This document shows, one piece after another, positions 8,787 to 17,300 of a DNA stretch of 64,000 bases. Under the pieces are notes generated by a model that saw only the letters and a list, made by a program, of their open reading frames with translations, was not told the origin of the DNA and searched no databases. The number at the start of each line of letters is the position of its first letter. Within the stretch, counting starts at the first letter, position 1. Source of the stretch: DASUCS01 sp041166385 (GTDB lineage Bacteria; Actinomycetota; Acidimicrobiia; Acidimicrobiales; JACDCH01); the NCBI GenBank assembly GCA_041166385.1, contig JBEEFW010000098.1, positions 28,360 through 92,359 of the forward strand, given 5' to 3'. Position numbers and translations under genes: made by a program.

Positions 8787-9939
8787 CTGGCAGCCCCAGC
8801 TCGCGGGCGATCACGAGCCGCTGGATCTCGCTCGTGCCTTCTCCGATCTCCAGGATCTTGGCGTCGCGGTAGAAGCGACTGACGGGCGTCTCGTCGATGA
8901 AGCCGTACCCGCCGAATATCTGGGTCGCTTCGCGCGTTGCCGTGATGGCGCCCTCGGTCGCGTACAGCTTCGCCATGGCGGCAGCTTGCTTGAAGGGACG
9001 GCCCGTGTCCCGTCGCCATGCGGCGTCGTAGGTGAGGAGCCGAGCGTTGGCCGCCAGGACCGCGAGGTCGGCACACTTGAACGCAATGGCCTGGTTCGCG
9101 CCGATCGGCTTGCCGAACGCGTTGCGGTCCTTGGCGTACTGGGTGGACAGCTCGAGACACGCCTCGATCGCACCAACGGCCAGCGCGGCGATCGCCACCC
9201 GCCCTTCGTCGAGGATCGACAGGAACTGCGCGAACCCGCGGCCGCGCTCCCCGAGAAGGTTGGCGGCCGGGACGCGACAACCGTCGAAAGTGAGCCCGTG
9301 CGTGTCCGACGCGTGCCAGCCCATCTTGCGGTACGACGGCTGCACGGTGAGCCCGGGCGTGCCTGCCGGCACGACGATCGCGCTGATCTCTCCCGTTCCG
9401 GTTCGTGCCGTCACGGTGATGATCGAAGTGATGGGTGTGCCCGAGTTCGTGATGAATGCCTTCTCGCCGTCGATCACCCATTCATCGGTGGTGTCGTCGA
9501 GAGCTGCCTTGGTGCGGGTGCCGCCGGCGTCGCTGCCGGCTTCGGGCTCCGTCAAACCGAAGGCGCCGAGCGTGCGGCCGGCGCAGAGATCGGGGAGCCA
9601 GCGCTGCTTCTGCTCCTCGGTGCCGAACGAGTAGATCGGGTTCGCACCCAGGCCAACCCCGGCCTCGAGTGTGATCGCCATCGAGTGGTCGACGCGCGCC
9701 AGCTCTTCGATGGCGACGCACAACGTGGTGAGGTCCGCGCCGCCGCCGCCGTACTCCTCCGGGAACGGCAACCCGAACAGCCCCAACTCCCCCATCCGCA
9801 ACACGACATCGACCGGAAACGTGTGATCGCGGTCCCATGCCTCCGCGTGCGGCGCGATCTCGGCGTGCGCGAAGTCGCGTACGAGAGACCGCAACGCCTC
9901 TTGTTCGTCACTCAATTCGAACGATGCGGGCACGACCAT
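8779..9939 (-). CDS. Acyl-CoA dehydrogenase
   Basis: A 386-residue FAD enzyme that introduces an alpha,beta double bond into acyl-CoA. It has the family order of N-terminal helical domain, beta domain (GAFGLTEPEAGSDAGGTRTKA, FITNSG, RKMGWHASDTHGLTFDGCRVP) and C-terminal helical domain (FGKPIGANQAIAFKCADLA, FGGYGFIDETPVSRFYRDAKI). In the C-terminal IGEGTSEIQR the first Glu sits where the catalytic base of short and medium-chain enzymes lies. The ATG at 9939 gives MVVPASFELSDEQ. A TACGAT hexamer at 9942-9947 (minus) would instead fit a leaderless GTG at 9933. Its end overlaps the LCP gene by eight bases, so it may be cotranscribed with a glycan operon, an odd partnership. Acyl chain specificity is not visible. 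Confidence 0.93.
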   Translation of the reverse strand: MVVPASFELSDEQEALRSLVRDFAHAEIAPHAEAWDRDHTFPVDVVLRMGELGLFGLPFPEEYGGGGADLTTLCVAIEELARVDHSMAITLEAGVGLGANPIYSFGTEEQKQRWLPDLCAGRTLGAFGLTEPEAGSDAGGTRTKAALDDTTDEWVIDGEKAFITNSGTPITSIITVTARTGTGEISAIVVPAGTPGLTVQPSYRKMGWHASDTHGLTFDGCRVPAANLLGERGRGFAQFLSILDEGRVAIAALAVGAIEACLELSTQYAKDRNAFGKPIGANQAIAFKCADLAVLAANARLLTYDAAWRRDTGRPFKQAAAMAKLYATEGAITATREATQIFGGYGFIDETPVSRFYRDAKILEIGEGTSEIQRLVIARELGLPVE

Positions 9940-9941
9940 CG

Positions 9942-9951
9942 ATCGTAGGGT
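9942..9951. promoter_or_regulatory. Overlapping divergent -10 hexamers for acyl-CoA dehydrogenase and pabB
   Basis: On the plus strand TAGGGT (9946-9951) precedes a GTG at 9958 by six bases. On the minus strand TACGAT (9947-9942) precedes a GTG at 9933 by eight bases. The two hexamers share two bases. This looks like face-to-face promoters giving leaderless mRNAs in both directions, and polymerase could occupy only one at a time. No clear -35 is seen. Confidence 0.4.
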
Positions 9952-9957
9952 GTGGCA

Positions 9958-10977
9958 GTGACCGCGCCGGCCCTTGCAGTGCTCGATGGGCGCCTGTTCA
10001 CCGACGTGGTCGACGTGACGTCGGACCTCGCCGCGCTCGACGGCCACGGGTTGTGGGCGGTCGTGCTGCCGTTCGACGGACCGCCGGTTTGTGCCCGTTT
10101 TGCCCGGGCGCGTCCGGCCGTGCCGTGGCCGGGCGACCCGTGGGTCGGTCCCGCTCTGGCCGCCTGGTCGTCGAGCCTCGACCAAGGTGCGTTCAGCGGT
10201 GGCGTCGTTGCCATCCGCGCCGCGATCGCGGCCGGCGACGTGTATCAGGTGAACCTGACCCGACGACTGTCGGCGCCGCTGCCGCGAGGTGCGGACGTTG
10301 CTGCGCTCGGCGCGGCCCTCGCCGACCTGAACCCCGCGCCGTACTCCGCGGTCGTGCGCGTGCCGAGCCACGGGATCCACGTGGCGTCTGCGTCGCCCGA
10401 GCTGTTTCTGCGACGCGATGGCAGCGTCGTCACCAGCTCTCCGATCAAGGGCACCGCGTCGACGCCCGACGGCTTCACGGCAAAGGACCGGGCCGAGAAC
10501 GTGATGATCGTCGATCTCGTGCGCAACGACCTCGGGCGCGTCTGCGAGTTCGGGACCGTGAAGGTGCCGGCGCTGTGGTCGGTCGAGTCGCACCCAGGGC
10601 TGTGCCACCTGGTGTCGACGGTGTCAGGGCGATTGCGCGCCGGCGTCGGCTGGGCCGGCGTGATCGCGGCGACGTTCCCTCCCGGGTCGGTCACGGGCGC
10701 TCCGAAGCTCGCGGCGATCGATCATCTGCGGCGGCTCGAGCCCGTACCTCGCGATCTGTACTGCGGTGCCGTCGGGTGGGTCGACGCCGATCGGTGCCTC
10801 GGCGAGCTCAACGTGGCGATCCGCACCTTCTGGTTCGATGACGGGATGATCCACTTCGGCACGGGCGGCGCGATCACGTGGGACTCCACGCCTGACGGCG
10901 AGTGGGAGGAGACCGAGCTGAAGGCGCGCCGCTTGGTGCGCGTGGCGAGTGGACAACCGGTGGGCGCGCTGTCGTGA
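9958..10977 (+). CDS. pabB: Aminodeoxychorismate synthase component I
   Basis: PabB converts chorismate plus ammonia to 4-amino-4-deoxychorismate for folate synthesis. This 339-residue protein is shorter than E. coli PabB. It keeps the whole chorismate-binding domain: AIAAGDVYQVNLTRRL, SPELFLRR, SSPIKGTAS, ENVMIVDLVRNDLGRVCEFG, HLVSTVSG, FPPGSVTGAPKLAA and GELNVAIRTFW. The lysine in PIKGT (about residue 165) is the PabB-type active-site residue; anthranilate synthase has alanine there. So PabB is preferred over TrpE. The start could be GTG 9952 or GTG 9958; the hexamer TAGGGT ending at 9951 favours 9958. It overlaps pabC by GTGA. No glutamine amidotransferase (PabA) is nearby. Confidence 0.92.
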   Translation: MTAPALAVLDGRLFTDVVDVTSDLAALDGHGLWAVVLPFDGPPVCARFARARPAVPWPGDPWVGPALAAWSSSLDQGAFSGGVVAIRAAIAAGDVYQVNLTRRLSAPLPRGADVAALGAALADLNPAPYSAVVRVPSHGIHVASASPELFLRRDGSVVTSSPIKGTASTPDGFTAKDRAENVMIVDLVRNDLGRVCEFGTVKVPALWSVESHPGLCHLVSTVSGRLRAGVGWAGVIAATFPPGSVTGAPKLAAIDHLRRLEPVPRDLYCGAVGWVDADRCLGELNVAIRTFWFDDGMIHFGTGGAITWDSTPDGEWEETELKARRLVRVASGQPVGALS

Positions 10978-11798
10978 AGATCTACGTGAACGGCGCGCTG
11001 GTGCCCGAAGAGGCCGCTGTGCTGCCGGTGAGCGATCACGGCTTGACCGTCGGCGACGGGCTCTTCGAGACGATGAAGGTCGTCGACGGCGTTGCGTTCG
11101 CGATCGGCCGCCACCTGGCACGACTCCGGCGCACTGCGTCCGGGCTCGGACTCGTGGTTCCGCGGGACGCCGAGCTACGCGACGCGATCGAGTCCACCGT
11201 GGCGGCCAACGGACCGTCGGTCGGACGAGTGCGTATGACGGTCACCGGCGGCACCGGTCCCGCCGGCACGTCACGCGGTTCTGGTCCCCCGACCGTGCTC
11301 GTGCAGTGCGCGCCGGCGACGGTGTGGCCTGCAACGGCGAACGTCGTCACCGTGCCGTGGCCGCGCAACGAGCGCGGCGTGCTCGCGGGACTCAAGACGA
11401 CGTCGTACGCCGACAACGTCATCGCGTACTCGTATGCGGAGGCGCGTGGCGGCGACGAGGCGCTGTTCGCCAACACACAAGACAACCTGTGCGAGGGCAC
11501 GGGTACGAATGTGTTCGTCGTGGTCGGCGGCCGGTTGATCACTCCCCCACTGAGCGCGGGGTGTCTCGCCGGCGTCACTCGAGAGCTGCTGCTCGAAGTC
11601 GATCCCTCGATCGAGGAGGCCGACGTCCCGATGTCGGTGTTCGCGACTGTCGAGGAGGCGTTTCTGTCCTCGAGCACGCGGGACGTGCAGCCGATCGCGT
11701 CGATCGATGGTCAATCGCTCGCAGGTTGTGGCGGCACGCTGACGGTCGCGGCGCGGGACCGGTTGGCTGCCCTACAGGCCCGAACCTTCGACCCGTAG
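10974..11798 (+). CDS. pabC: Aminodeoxychorismate lyase (class IV PLP enzyme)
   Basis: A 274-residue fold-type IV PLP enzyme. It probably eliminates pyruvate from aminodeoxychorismate to give 4-aminobenzoate. It begins VKIYVNGALVPEEAAVLPVSDHG, then GDGLFETMKV, the PLP-lysine region LKTTSYADNVIAY with K141, and EGTGTNVFVV followed by SAGCLAGVTRELLLE. These motifs are shared with branched-chain and D-amino acid transaminases, so the assignment rests partly on coupling to pabB by a GTGA overlap (GTG start at 10974). The 3' end overlaps the convergent birA gene by 27 bases. If it were a D-amino acid transaminase the pairing with pabB would be hard to explain. Confidence 0.88.
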   Translation: MKIYVNGALVPEEAAVLPVSDHGLTVGDGLFETMKVVDGVAFAIGRHLARLRRTASGLGLVVPRDAELRDAIESTVAANGPSVGRVRMTVTGGTGPAGTSRGSGPPTVLVQCAPATVWPATANVVTVPWPRNERGVLAGLKTTSYADNVIAYSYAEARGGDEALFANTQDNLCEGTGTNVFVVVGGRLITPPLSAGCLAGVTRELLLEVDPSIEEADVPMSVFATVEEAFLSSSTRDVQPIASIDGQSLAGCGGTLTVAARDRLAALQARTFDP

Positions 11799-12527
11799 AT
11801 GGTGCACGTCGCCGACCGCGATCGTGCGGTCGCCGACGATCAGATGGCCTTCGCTCGTGACGTCAGACGCGATGCCCTCGATGGTCTCCGAGCCGAGGTC
11901 GACGCGCACTCGCCGTCCGAGGGTTGCAGAGGCGTCGCGCCACGCCGCGACGATCGTTCCGTCTCGCAGGTCGTCATAGTGCGCGTCGAGCCGCTGCAGC
12001 AGTCGCACGAGCAGCTGCTCGCGATCGACCTCGTGACCGGCGATGTGGTTGATCGACGTCGCGATGTCGCGGAGCTCGTCGGGGAGCTCCACCGGCCAGT
12101 TCACGTTGATGCCGATGCCGAGCACCACCGCCACCTCGCGCTCGGACGGCCAGTGCGCTTCCGCGAGGATGCCGGCGAGCTTGCGATCGACGGCCGAGCC
12201 GTCACCCGGCCACACGAGGTCGTTCGGCCACTTCAACCGCGGCCGGAAGCCGGCCAGGCCGTGGACGGCGTCCGCCGCGGCGAGCGCGATGGCCATCGAA
12301 CTGAGGCCGGCGACGCTCGCCGGTGGCCGTAGGAGCACCGACACCAGCAGCGACGCGGCCGGAGGCGCCACGAACGAGCGGCCGGCACGGCCACGACCGG
12401 CGGTCTGATGATCGGCGACGAGCACCACGCCCTCCGGAGCACCGTGGCGGGCGAGGGCGAGCAGATCAGCGTTGGTCGATCCGGTTTCGTCGACCCAACG
12501 GACGTCGGCGAAGCGGGTGTTGACCAT
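11772..12527 (-). CDS. birA: Biotin-[carboxylase carrier] ligase, monofunctional
   Basis: BirA activates biotin as biotinyl-AMP and transfers it to a lysine of carrier domains. This 251-residue protein has DETGSTNADLL, ADHQTAGRGRAGRSFVAPP (the GRGRxGR adenylate-binding loop), LKWPNDLVW, KLAGILAEAH and VVLGIGINVN, all core catalytic motifs. It lacks the N-terminal helix-turn-helix of E. coli BirA, so it should be a group I enzyme without repressor function. I use the ATG at 12527 (MVNTRFADVRWVDETGS). The gene is divergent from the carboxylase alpha subunit at 12573, its likely substrate, across 45 bases. Confidence 0.94.
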   Translation of the reverse strand: MVNTRFADVRWVDETGSTNADLLALARHGAPEGVVLVADHQTAGRGRAGRSFVAPPAASLLVSVLLRPPASVAGLSSMAIALAAADAVHGLAGFRPRLKWPNDLVWPGDGSAVDRKLAGILAEAHWPSEREVAVVLGIGINVNWPVELPDELRDIATSINHIAGHEVDREQLLVRLLQRLDAHYDDLRDGTIVAAWRDASATLGRRVRVDLGSETIEGIASDVTSEGHLIVGDRTIAVGDVHHLRVEGSGL

Positions 12528-12572
12528 CGCCCTTTTCGCGACGTCGCCTGGCACGGCAGTAAACATACGGCC

Positions 12573-14354
12573 GTGTTCGCCAAGGTCCTGATCGCCAACC
12601 GAGCCGAGATCGCCGTCCGCGTGATCCGCGCCTGCCGCGAGCTCGGCATCACTTCTGTGGCGGTGTACTCCGAGCTCGACCGAGATGCCCTGCACGTCCG
12701 GCTGGCCGACGAGGCCTACGCGCTCGGCGGGCAGACCGCAGCAGAGAGCTACCTCAACACGGAGAAGATCCTCGAGATCATCGAGCGGTCCGGCGCCGAG
12801 GCGGTGCATCCCGGTTACGGGGTCTTCTCGGAGAACACCGACTTCGCCCGCGCCATCGGCGCCAAAGGCGTGACGTTCATCGGTCCGCCACCCGAGGCGA
12901 TCGAGGTGATGGGCGACAAGGTGTCGTCGCGTCGCGCCGCGGAGGCCGCCGGTGTGGTCGGCGTGCCGGGCACCACCGAGTTCCTCACCTCGGCCGACGA
13001 GGTGATCGCGTTCGGGAATTCGAACGGGTGGCCCGTCGCGATCAAGGCGGCGTTCGGTGGCGGCGGACGCGGCATGCGCGTGGTGCAATCAGCGGACGAG
13101 GCGGCCGCGGCGTTGGAGTCGGCGCAGTCGGAGGCGTTGAAGGGTTTCGGGCGCGGCGAGTGCTACGTCGAGCGGTACCTCACGTGGCCGCGGCACGTCG
13201 AGATGCAGGTGTTCGGCGACACGCACGGCAACTACGTGTGGCTCGGCGAGCGCGATTGCTCCGCGCAGCGGCGACATCAAAAGTTGATCGAAGAGAGCCC
13301 CGCGCCCGCGCTGGCCGACGATGTGCGGCAGGCGATGGGCGCGGCCGCGGTGAAGGTGGCGGCCGCGTGCGGGTACGTGAACGCCGGCACGGTCGAGTTC
13401 CTGTACCAGGACGGCGACTTCTACTTCCTCGAAATGAACACGCGGCTACAGGTCGAGCACCCGGTGACGGAGATGGTGACCGGGCTGGATCTCGTTGCTG
13501 AGCAGCTGCGCGTCGCGGCGGGCGAGCCGTTGTCGTTCACGCAGGAGTCGGTGATCGCGGGCACGCGGGGGCATGCGATCGAGGTGCGCATCAACGCCGA
13601 GAACCCGGCGGGCGGACGTTTTCTGCCGTCGCCCGGTCCGATCACGAAGCTGCGAGTGCCGCAGGGCCTCGGTGTGCGATGGGACGGTGGGTTCGAGGCG
13701 GGCGACGAGGTCAGCCAGTACTACGACAACCTCGTCGGCAAGCTCGTCGTATGGGGCGCTGATCGCAACGTTGCCATCGCGCGGATGCTGCGCGCGTTGG
13801 GCGAGCTCGAGGTCGAAGGCATCGCGACGACGAAGCCGGCGGACATCGCGATTCTGTCGCACCCCGACTTCGTCGCGGCGACGCACTCGACGAAGTGGGT
13901 GGAGGACACGCTCGATCTGTCCGACGTCACGAGCGATGCGGGCGCGGCGTCGCCGTCGGTGGGCGCCGAGGGGGAGCCGAAGGTGCGGCGCGACGTCGAC
14001 GTCGAGGTGAACGGACGCAAGTACTCGGTCGCGGTGTGGGTGCCGGATGTGGGGCCAACGGTCGTCGCGGGTGGGGCCGGCGGCGCGCCCGCCGCCCGTC
14101 CTCGCCGCGCGGCGAGCGCCAGCGCCGCGGTTGCAGCCGGCAGCGGCAAGATCGCCGTGCCGATGCAGGGCACGATCGTGAAGGTGCTGGTTGCCGTCGG
14201 CGACAGCGTCGAAGCCGGTCAGGCGCTGTGCGTGCTCGAGGCGATGAAGATGGAGAACAACATCAACGCCGACAAGGCCGGCACCGTCACCGAGATCAAG
14301 GTCACCCCCGGCCAATCCGTCGGCACCGGCGACATCGTCATCGTCATCGAGTAG
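12573..14354 (+). CDS. accA: Acyl-CoA carboxylase alpha subunit (biotin carboxylase + biotin carrier)
   Basis: A 593-residue protein that carboxylates its own biotin with ATP and bicarbonate, for transfer to acetyl- or propionyl-CoA by a separate beta subunit. The order is biotin carboxylase N-domain (KVLIANRAEIAVRVIRACRELG, VHPGYGVFSEN), ATP-grasp domain (AAFGGGGRGMRVV, ERDCSAQRRHQKLIEESPAP, FLEMNTRLQVEHPVTE), C-domain, an Ala-rich linker and the carrier domain with LEAMKMEN, biotinylated at about K559. This is the actinobacterial AccA/PccA layout. Start is GTG at 12573. The mutase and MeaB genes at 18051 and 21229 suggest the propionyl-CoA route, but acetyl-CoA use is equally possible. No beta subunit is in the window. 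Confidence 0.93.
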   Translation: MFAKVLIANRAEIAVRVIRACRELGITSVAVYSELDRDALHVRLADEAYALGGQTAAESYLNTEKILEIIERSGAEAVHPGYGVFSENTDFARAIGAKGVTFIGPPPEAIEVMGDKVSSRRAAEAAGVVGVPGTTEFLTSADEVIAFGNSNGWPVAIKAAFGGGGRGMRVVQSADEAAAALESAQSEALKGFGRGECYVERYLTWPRHVEMQVFGDTHGNYVWLGERDCSAQRRHQKLIEESPAPALADDVRQAMGAAAVKVAAACGYVNAGTVEFLYQDGDFYFLEMNTRLQVEHPVTEMVTGLDLVAEQLRVAAGEPLSFTQESVIAGTRGHAIEVRINAENPAGGRFLPSPGPITKLRVPQGLGVRWDGGFEAGDEVSQYYDNLVGKLVVWGADRNVAIARMLRALGELEVEGIATTKPADIAILSHPDFVAATHSTKWVEDTLDLSDVTSDAGAASPSVGAEGEPKVRRDVDVEVNGRKYSVAVWVPDVGPTVVAGGAGGAPAARPRRAASASAAVAAGSGKIAVPMQGTIVKVLVAVGDSVEAGQALCVLEAMKMENNINADKAGTVTEIKVTPGQSVGTGDIVIVIE

Positions 14355-14361
14355 CCCTTTC

Positions 14362-14381
14362 TCGTTCTGGCGTCAGAACGA
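14362..14381. terminator. Hairpin between convergent accA and lpdA-like genes
   Basis: A perfect 8-bp stem TCGTTCTG / CAGAACGA closes a GCGT loop. After a C/C mismatch, flanking TTT and AAG can extend pairing. It lies in the 33-base gap between two stop codons, so it can end transcripts from both sides. The short T run before it (14358-14360) would give a weak U-tract for the minus strand. Confidence 0.6.
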
Positions 14382-14387
14382 CAAGAG

Positions 14388-15749
14388 TTATTCGGCGGCG
14401 TCCGCGAGGGCTTCGCTGAGGGCGGGGTGGACGAGGAGCGACTCGACGATGTCGGTCACCCGCAGCCCCGCAGTCACCGCGAGGGCGATCACCGAGATCA
14501 ACTCGGCCGCGTGACGACCGACGATCGACCCGCCCAGCACCACCCCTGTGGCCGGGTCACTGACGATCTTCACGAATCCCCGCGGGTCGTTGTTGATGAG
14601 CGCCTTCGCCGACGCCGAGAACGGCACCTTCGTCGTGCGCACCTTGCGGCCGGCAGCGAACGCGTCCGCCTCGGCCAGCCCGACGTCGGCGATCTCAGGC
14701 TCCGTGAAGATCGCCGAGGCCGCCTTGTCGTAGTCGAGGTGCCGGTGCTCGCGCGTGTGCAGCCCCATCACGTGCTCGGCGATCTTTCGTCCTTGCATCG
14801 CCGCCACCGACGACAGCGGCAGCTTCCCGGACACGTCACCGGCCGCGTAGATGTGCGGCACGTTCGACTGACAGTGGTGGTTGATCGGGATGTAGCCCGA
14901 CTCGTCGACCTCGACATCGGCCGCATCGAGCCCCACGCCCTCCGAGTTCGGAATCGATCCGACGGCGAGCAGCGCGTGCGAACCGGCCGCGTGCCGGCCA
15001 TCGTCACATTGCACGACGACACCGCCGTCCGATCGCTCGATCGCGACGGCCCGCGCCCCCTTCAGCAGGCGCACACCGCGGCGCAGGAACTCGTCTTCCA
15101 GCGCGGCCGCCACCTCAGGATCCTTCGAGGGCAGCACCTGCTGGCGGCTCACGACCAACGTCACGTCGGAGCCGAACGACGAGAACATGTGCACGAACTC
15201 CACGCCCGTGACGCCCGACCCGATCACCACCAAGTGCGACGGCAGTTCGGGCGGCGGGTACGCGTCGCGCGTGGTGAGCACCCGCTGATGATCGACCGTC
15301 GCCCAGTCGGGTACTCGCGGCCGTGAGCCCGTCGAGATCAGGATCGCATCGGCCTCGAGCGTCTCGAGGCCGTCGGCCGACTCGGCCTCGACCTGGTGCG
15401 GGCTCACCAATCGTCCGGTGCCGTGAATCATCCGCACGCCCTGGCTACTGAGCAACTCGACGATGCCATGCTGCAACTTCTCGGTGATTTCACCAATGCG
15501 GTGCTTCACGAGGTCGAGATCGATGTGTGACTCCGATTCGGTCAATCCCATGCCGCTGATGCGAGCGTTGAACGACATGGCGCCGCCGGTGGCGATCATC
15601 GCCTTCGACGGAATGCAGTCCCACAGGTGCGCGGCGCCGCCGACGACGTCACGCTCGACGATCGTGACCTCCGCACCGAGGCGGGCGGCATGCGTGGCGG
15701 CCGTGTTGCCTGCGGGACCGCCTCCGATGATCACGAAGCGCATGGGCAT
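14388..15749 (-). CDS. lpdA: FAD-dependent pyridine nucleotide-disulfide-family oxidoreductase (LpdA-like)
   Basis: A 453-residue flavoprotein with FAD motif IIGGGPAGNTAATHAARLGA, NAD motif VVIGSGVTGVEFVHMFSSFG, IYAAGDVSGKLPLSSVAAMQG and the C-terminal dimer domain. In place of the redox-active CxxxxC of lipoamide dehydrogenase it has GGAAHLWDCIPSKA, so only the second Cys (C45) remains. The C-terminus ends LLVHPALSEALADAAE instead of the usual HPHPTLSE, so the catalytic His is changed. Single-cysteine LpdA of Mycobacterium tuberculosis is known to reduce quinones with NAD(P)H and is not a lipoamide dehydrogenase. I infer the same here. Start ATG 15749 lies eight bases after a TAGCCT hexamer (15763-15758); 15743 or 15755 are possible. 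The 3' end faces accA. Confidence 0.85.
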   Translation of the reverse strand: MPMRFVIIGGGPAGNTAATHAARLGAEVTIVERDVVGGAAHLWDCIPSKAMIATGGAMSFNARISGMGLTESESHIDLDLVKHRIGEITEKLQHGIVELLSSQGVRMIHGTGRLVSPHQVEAESADGLETLEADAILISTGSRPRVPDWATVDHQRVLTTRDAYPPPELPSHLVVIGSGVTGVEFVHMFSSFGSDVTLVVSRQQVLPSKDPEVAAALEDEFLRRGVRLLKGARAVAIERSDGGVVVQCDDGRHAAGSHALLAVGSIPNSEGVGLDAADVEVDESGYIPINHHCQSNVPHIYAAGDVSGKLPLSSVAAMQGRKIAEHVMGLHTREHRHLDYDKAASAIFTEPEIADVGLAEADAFAAGRKVRTTKVPFSASAKALINNDPRGFVKIVSDPATGVVLGGSIVGRHAAELISVIALAVTAGLRVTDIVESLLVHPALSEALADAAE

Positions 15750-15774
15750 CGGCACCCAGGCTACTTAGGCCCGA

Positions 15775-17187
15775 CTACGCGGCAACGCCCTGCCACACAC
15801 CCTTGATCACGGAGTACGCCACCCACACGTCGGTGGCCCCCGCGGCCGCCTTCGCCTCGGCGAGTCGTTGCGCATGGTTGCCGCTGCCGGGGACGGCGAA
15901 CACCGAGCCGCGGAACTCTCGCTGACAGGCCTTGGCCCCGTCGCTTTGTGCGCCTGACCGCCTCGTCACGGACCACTGGCCGGTCGCGCGGTTCACGCAG
16001 GCGAAGCGCAACGCCTGCCCCTTGCACGAACGGGAGTGGAACCGAGCATCTGCACCGGAGAACGCGCACGTTCTCGGCTTGGACGTCAACGGCTCGTTCG
16101 GCGCCCAGCTCCACACCATCGCCTCGAGGCGTGGATCCGACGGATCGAGCTGATCGAGGCCGAACAGGTTGACGCCGCAGCGCACCATCCCGCGGACGTC
16201 GTCGACGGTCATGCGATGCCCGGGATCGCCGCCCGCCACCGCGGTCGACACGAACGTGGAGTCCTCGTAGAAGCGCACCAGCTTGGACCCGTAGTCCGCA
16301 CCAGTCACTGATGACCCCGAGCACGCCGGATAGCCCGCGAACGAAGAGTTGCCTTCCTCCGACCGCACGGAATCGTCGAACACCGTCGACTGCCATGCGG
16401 GCGCCGATCCTGAGGCGCCGCAGCCGCTCATCAGGATCACCTGCTTGCCCGCGGCCAGCACGTCGGCGCGCCGCAACGACATCGGCAGCAGCGGACACGC
16501 CGCGCTCGCCGGTGGCTTGTAGACGAGGTCGCCGATAGACGCGTCGATCGTGGCCGCAGCCGACTCGAACCCCGCCGCCGATTCGAGGTCGTCCTCGATG
16601 TACACGAGGAGCACGTCGCGACGGTGCGACGGGTCGCGCAGCCAGTTCGAGACCGGCTCCAGCTCGTCACCCAAAAGTCGCTCGTCCGTACAGCCGGCAT
16701 TGAGCTCGGACTCAGGGCGTCCGTGGCACACGACGACGGCGTTGGCGCCGTTGGCCCAAACGCTCGGCATCCAGTGGATGTCGATCTCGATACCGCGGAC
16801 GCCGAGACGCAGTTGATCGACGAGTGACACGTGTTGGTTGCTGTCTTGATTCGAGACCGACGGCGGCGAGTTGGCGATCGTGTTGAACGAGTTGTGCGTG
16901 CCGACCCACATCGCGTCGTACAGCGGCAGGGCGTCGCCGAGGCGGTGCTGCAACTCCAGCGCCTGGCCGAGCCAGCTCGACTCCTGTGCCGCGACCGCCT
17001 GCTCGGTATGCGCTTGCTGGGTCTGAGCATCGACGGCCGTCGTCGTCTTGTCGAGGTACACGCACACGAGCCCCGAGGGGTCTGGGGTCTGGCCGTCCGG
17101 GCACGGAGGATCACCCTCGTCGGCGTGCGCGACCACGGGCACGACCATGAGCGTGCCGAGCATGATGATCACGGCCCCTCTCCGCAT
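15775..17187 (-). CDS. Secreted PI-PLC-like phosphodiesterase
   Basis: A 470-residue exported protein. Residues 1-22 (MRRGAVIIMLGTLMVVPVVA) are a signal peptide followed by HADEG. The catalytic TIM-barrel of the PLC-like phosphodiesterase superfamily shows WVGTHNSFN with H98, GVRGIEIDIHW (metal-binding Glu and Asp) and VVVCHGRPE with the second His at 155. The final 100 residues (after about 365) hold paired Cys (TCAFSG, SCKGQALRFACV, ACQREF) and look like a small disulfide-linked domain of unknown role. The substrate may be a phosphoinositide or another glycerophosphodiester. The lpdA-like gene follows within about 25 bases but has its own promoter-like hexamer. Confidence 0.85.
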   Translation of the reverse strand: MRRGAVIIMLGTLMVVPVVAHADEGDPPCPDGQTPDPSGLVCVYLDKTTTAVDAQTQQAHTEQAVAAQESSWLGQALELQHRLGDALPLYDAMWVGTHNSFNTIANSPPSVSNQDSNQHVSLVDQLRLGVRGIEIDIHWMPSVWANGANAVVVCHGRPESELNAGCTDERLLGDELEPVSNWLRDPSHRRDVLLVYIEDDLESAAGFESAAATIDASIGDLVYKPPASAACPLLPMSLRRADVLAAGKQVILMSGCGASGSAPAWQSTVFDDSVRSEEGNSSFAGYPACSGSSVTGADYGSKLVRFYEDSTFVSTAVAGGDPGHRMTVDDVRGMVRCGVNLFGLDQLDPSDPRLEAMVWSWAPNEPLTSKPRTCAFSGADARFHSRSCKGQALRFACVNRATGQWSVTRRSGAQSDGAKACQREFRGSVFAVPGSGNHAQRLAEAKAAAGATDVWVAYSVIKGVWQGVAA

Positions 17188-17285
17188 CAGAGGTGGTTCG
17201 CTGCCCGCACCCGTCGCTCCTGCTCAATCGGACATCACGGTCATCGAGCGTCGAAGCGGTCTCCTTCCGGTCCAGACACCACGAG

Positions 17286-17291
17286 TACCTT
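17286..17291 (+). promoter_or_regulatory. -10-like TACCTT before GT2 gene
   Basis: TACCTT lies six bases before GTG 17298 and nine before ATG 17301, consistent with a leaderless or nearly leaderless transcript. No convincing -35. Confidence 0.35.
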
Positions 17292-17300
17292 GTCGTCGTG

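Noticed and set aside
12528..12572. Promoter hexamers in the birA-accA gap
   Set aside because: TAAACA and TACGGC are present but none matches TANNNT at a sensible distance on the plus strand.
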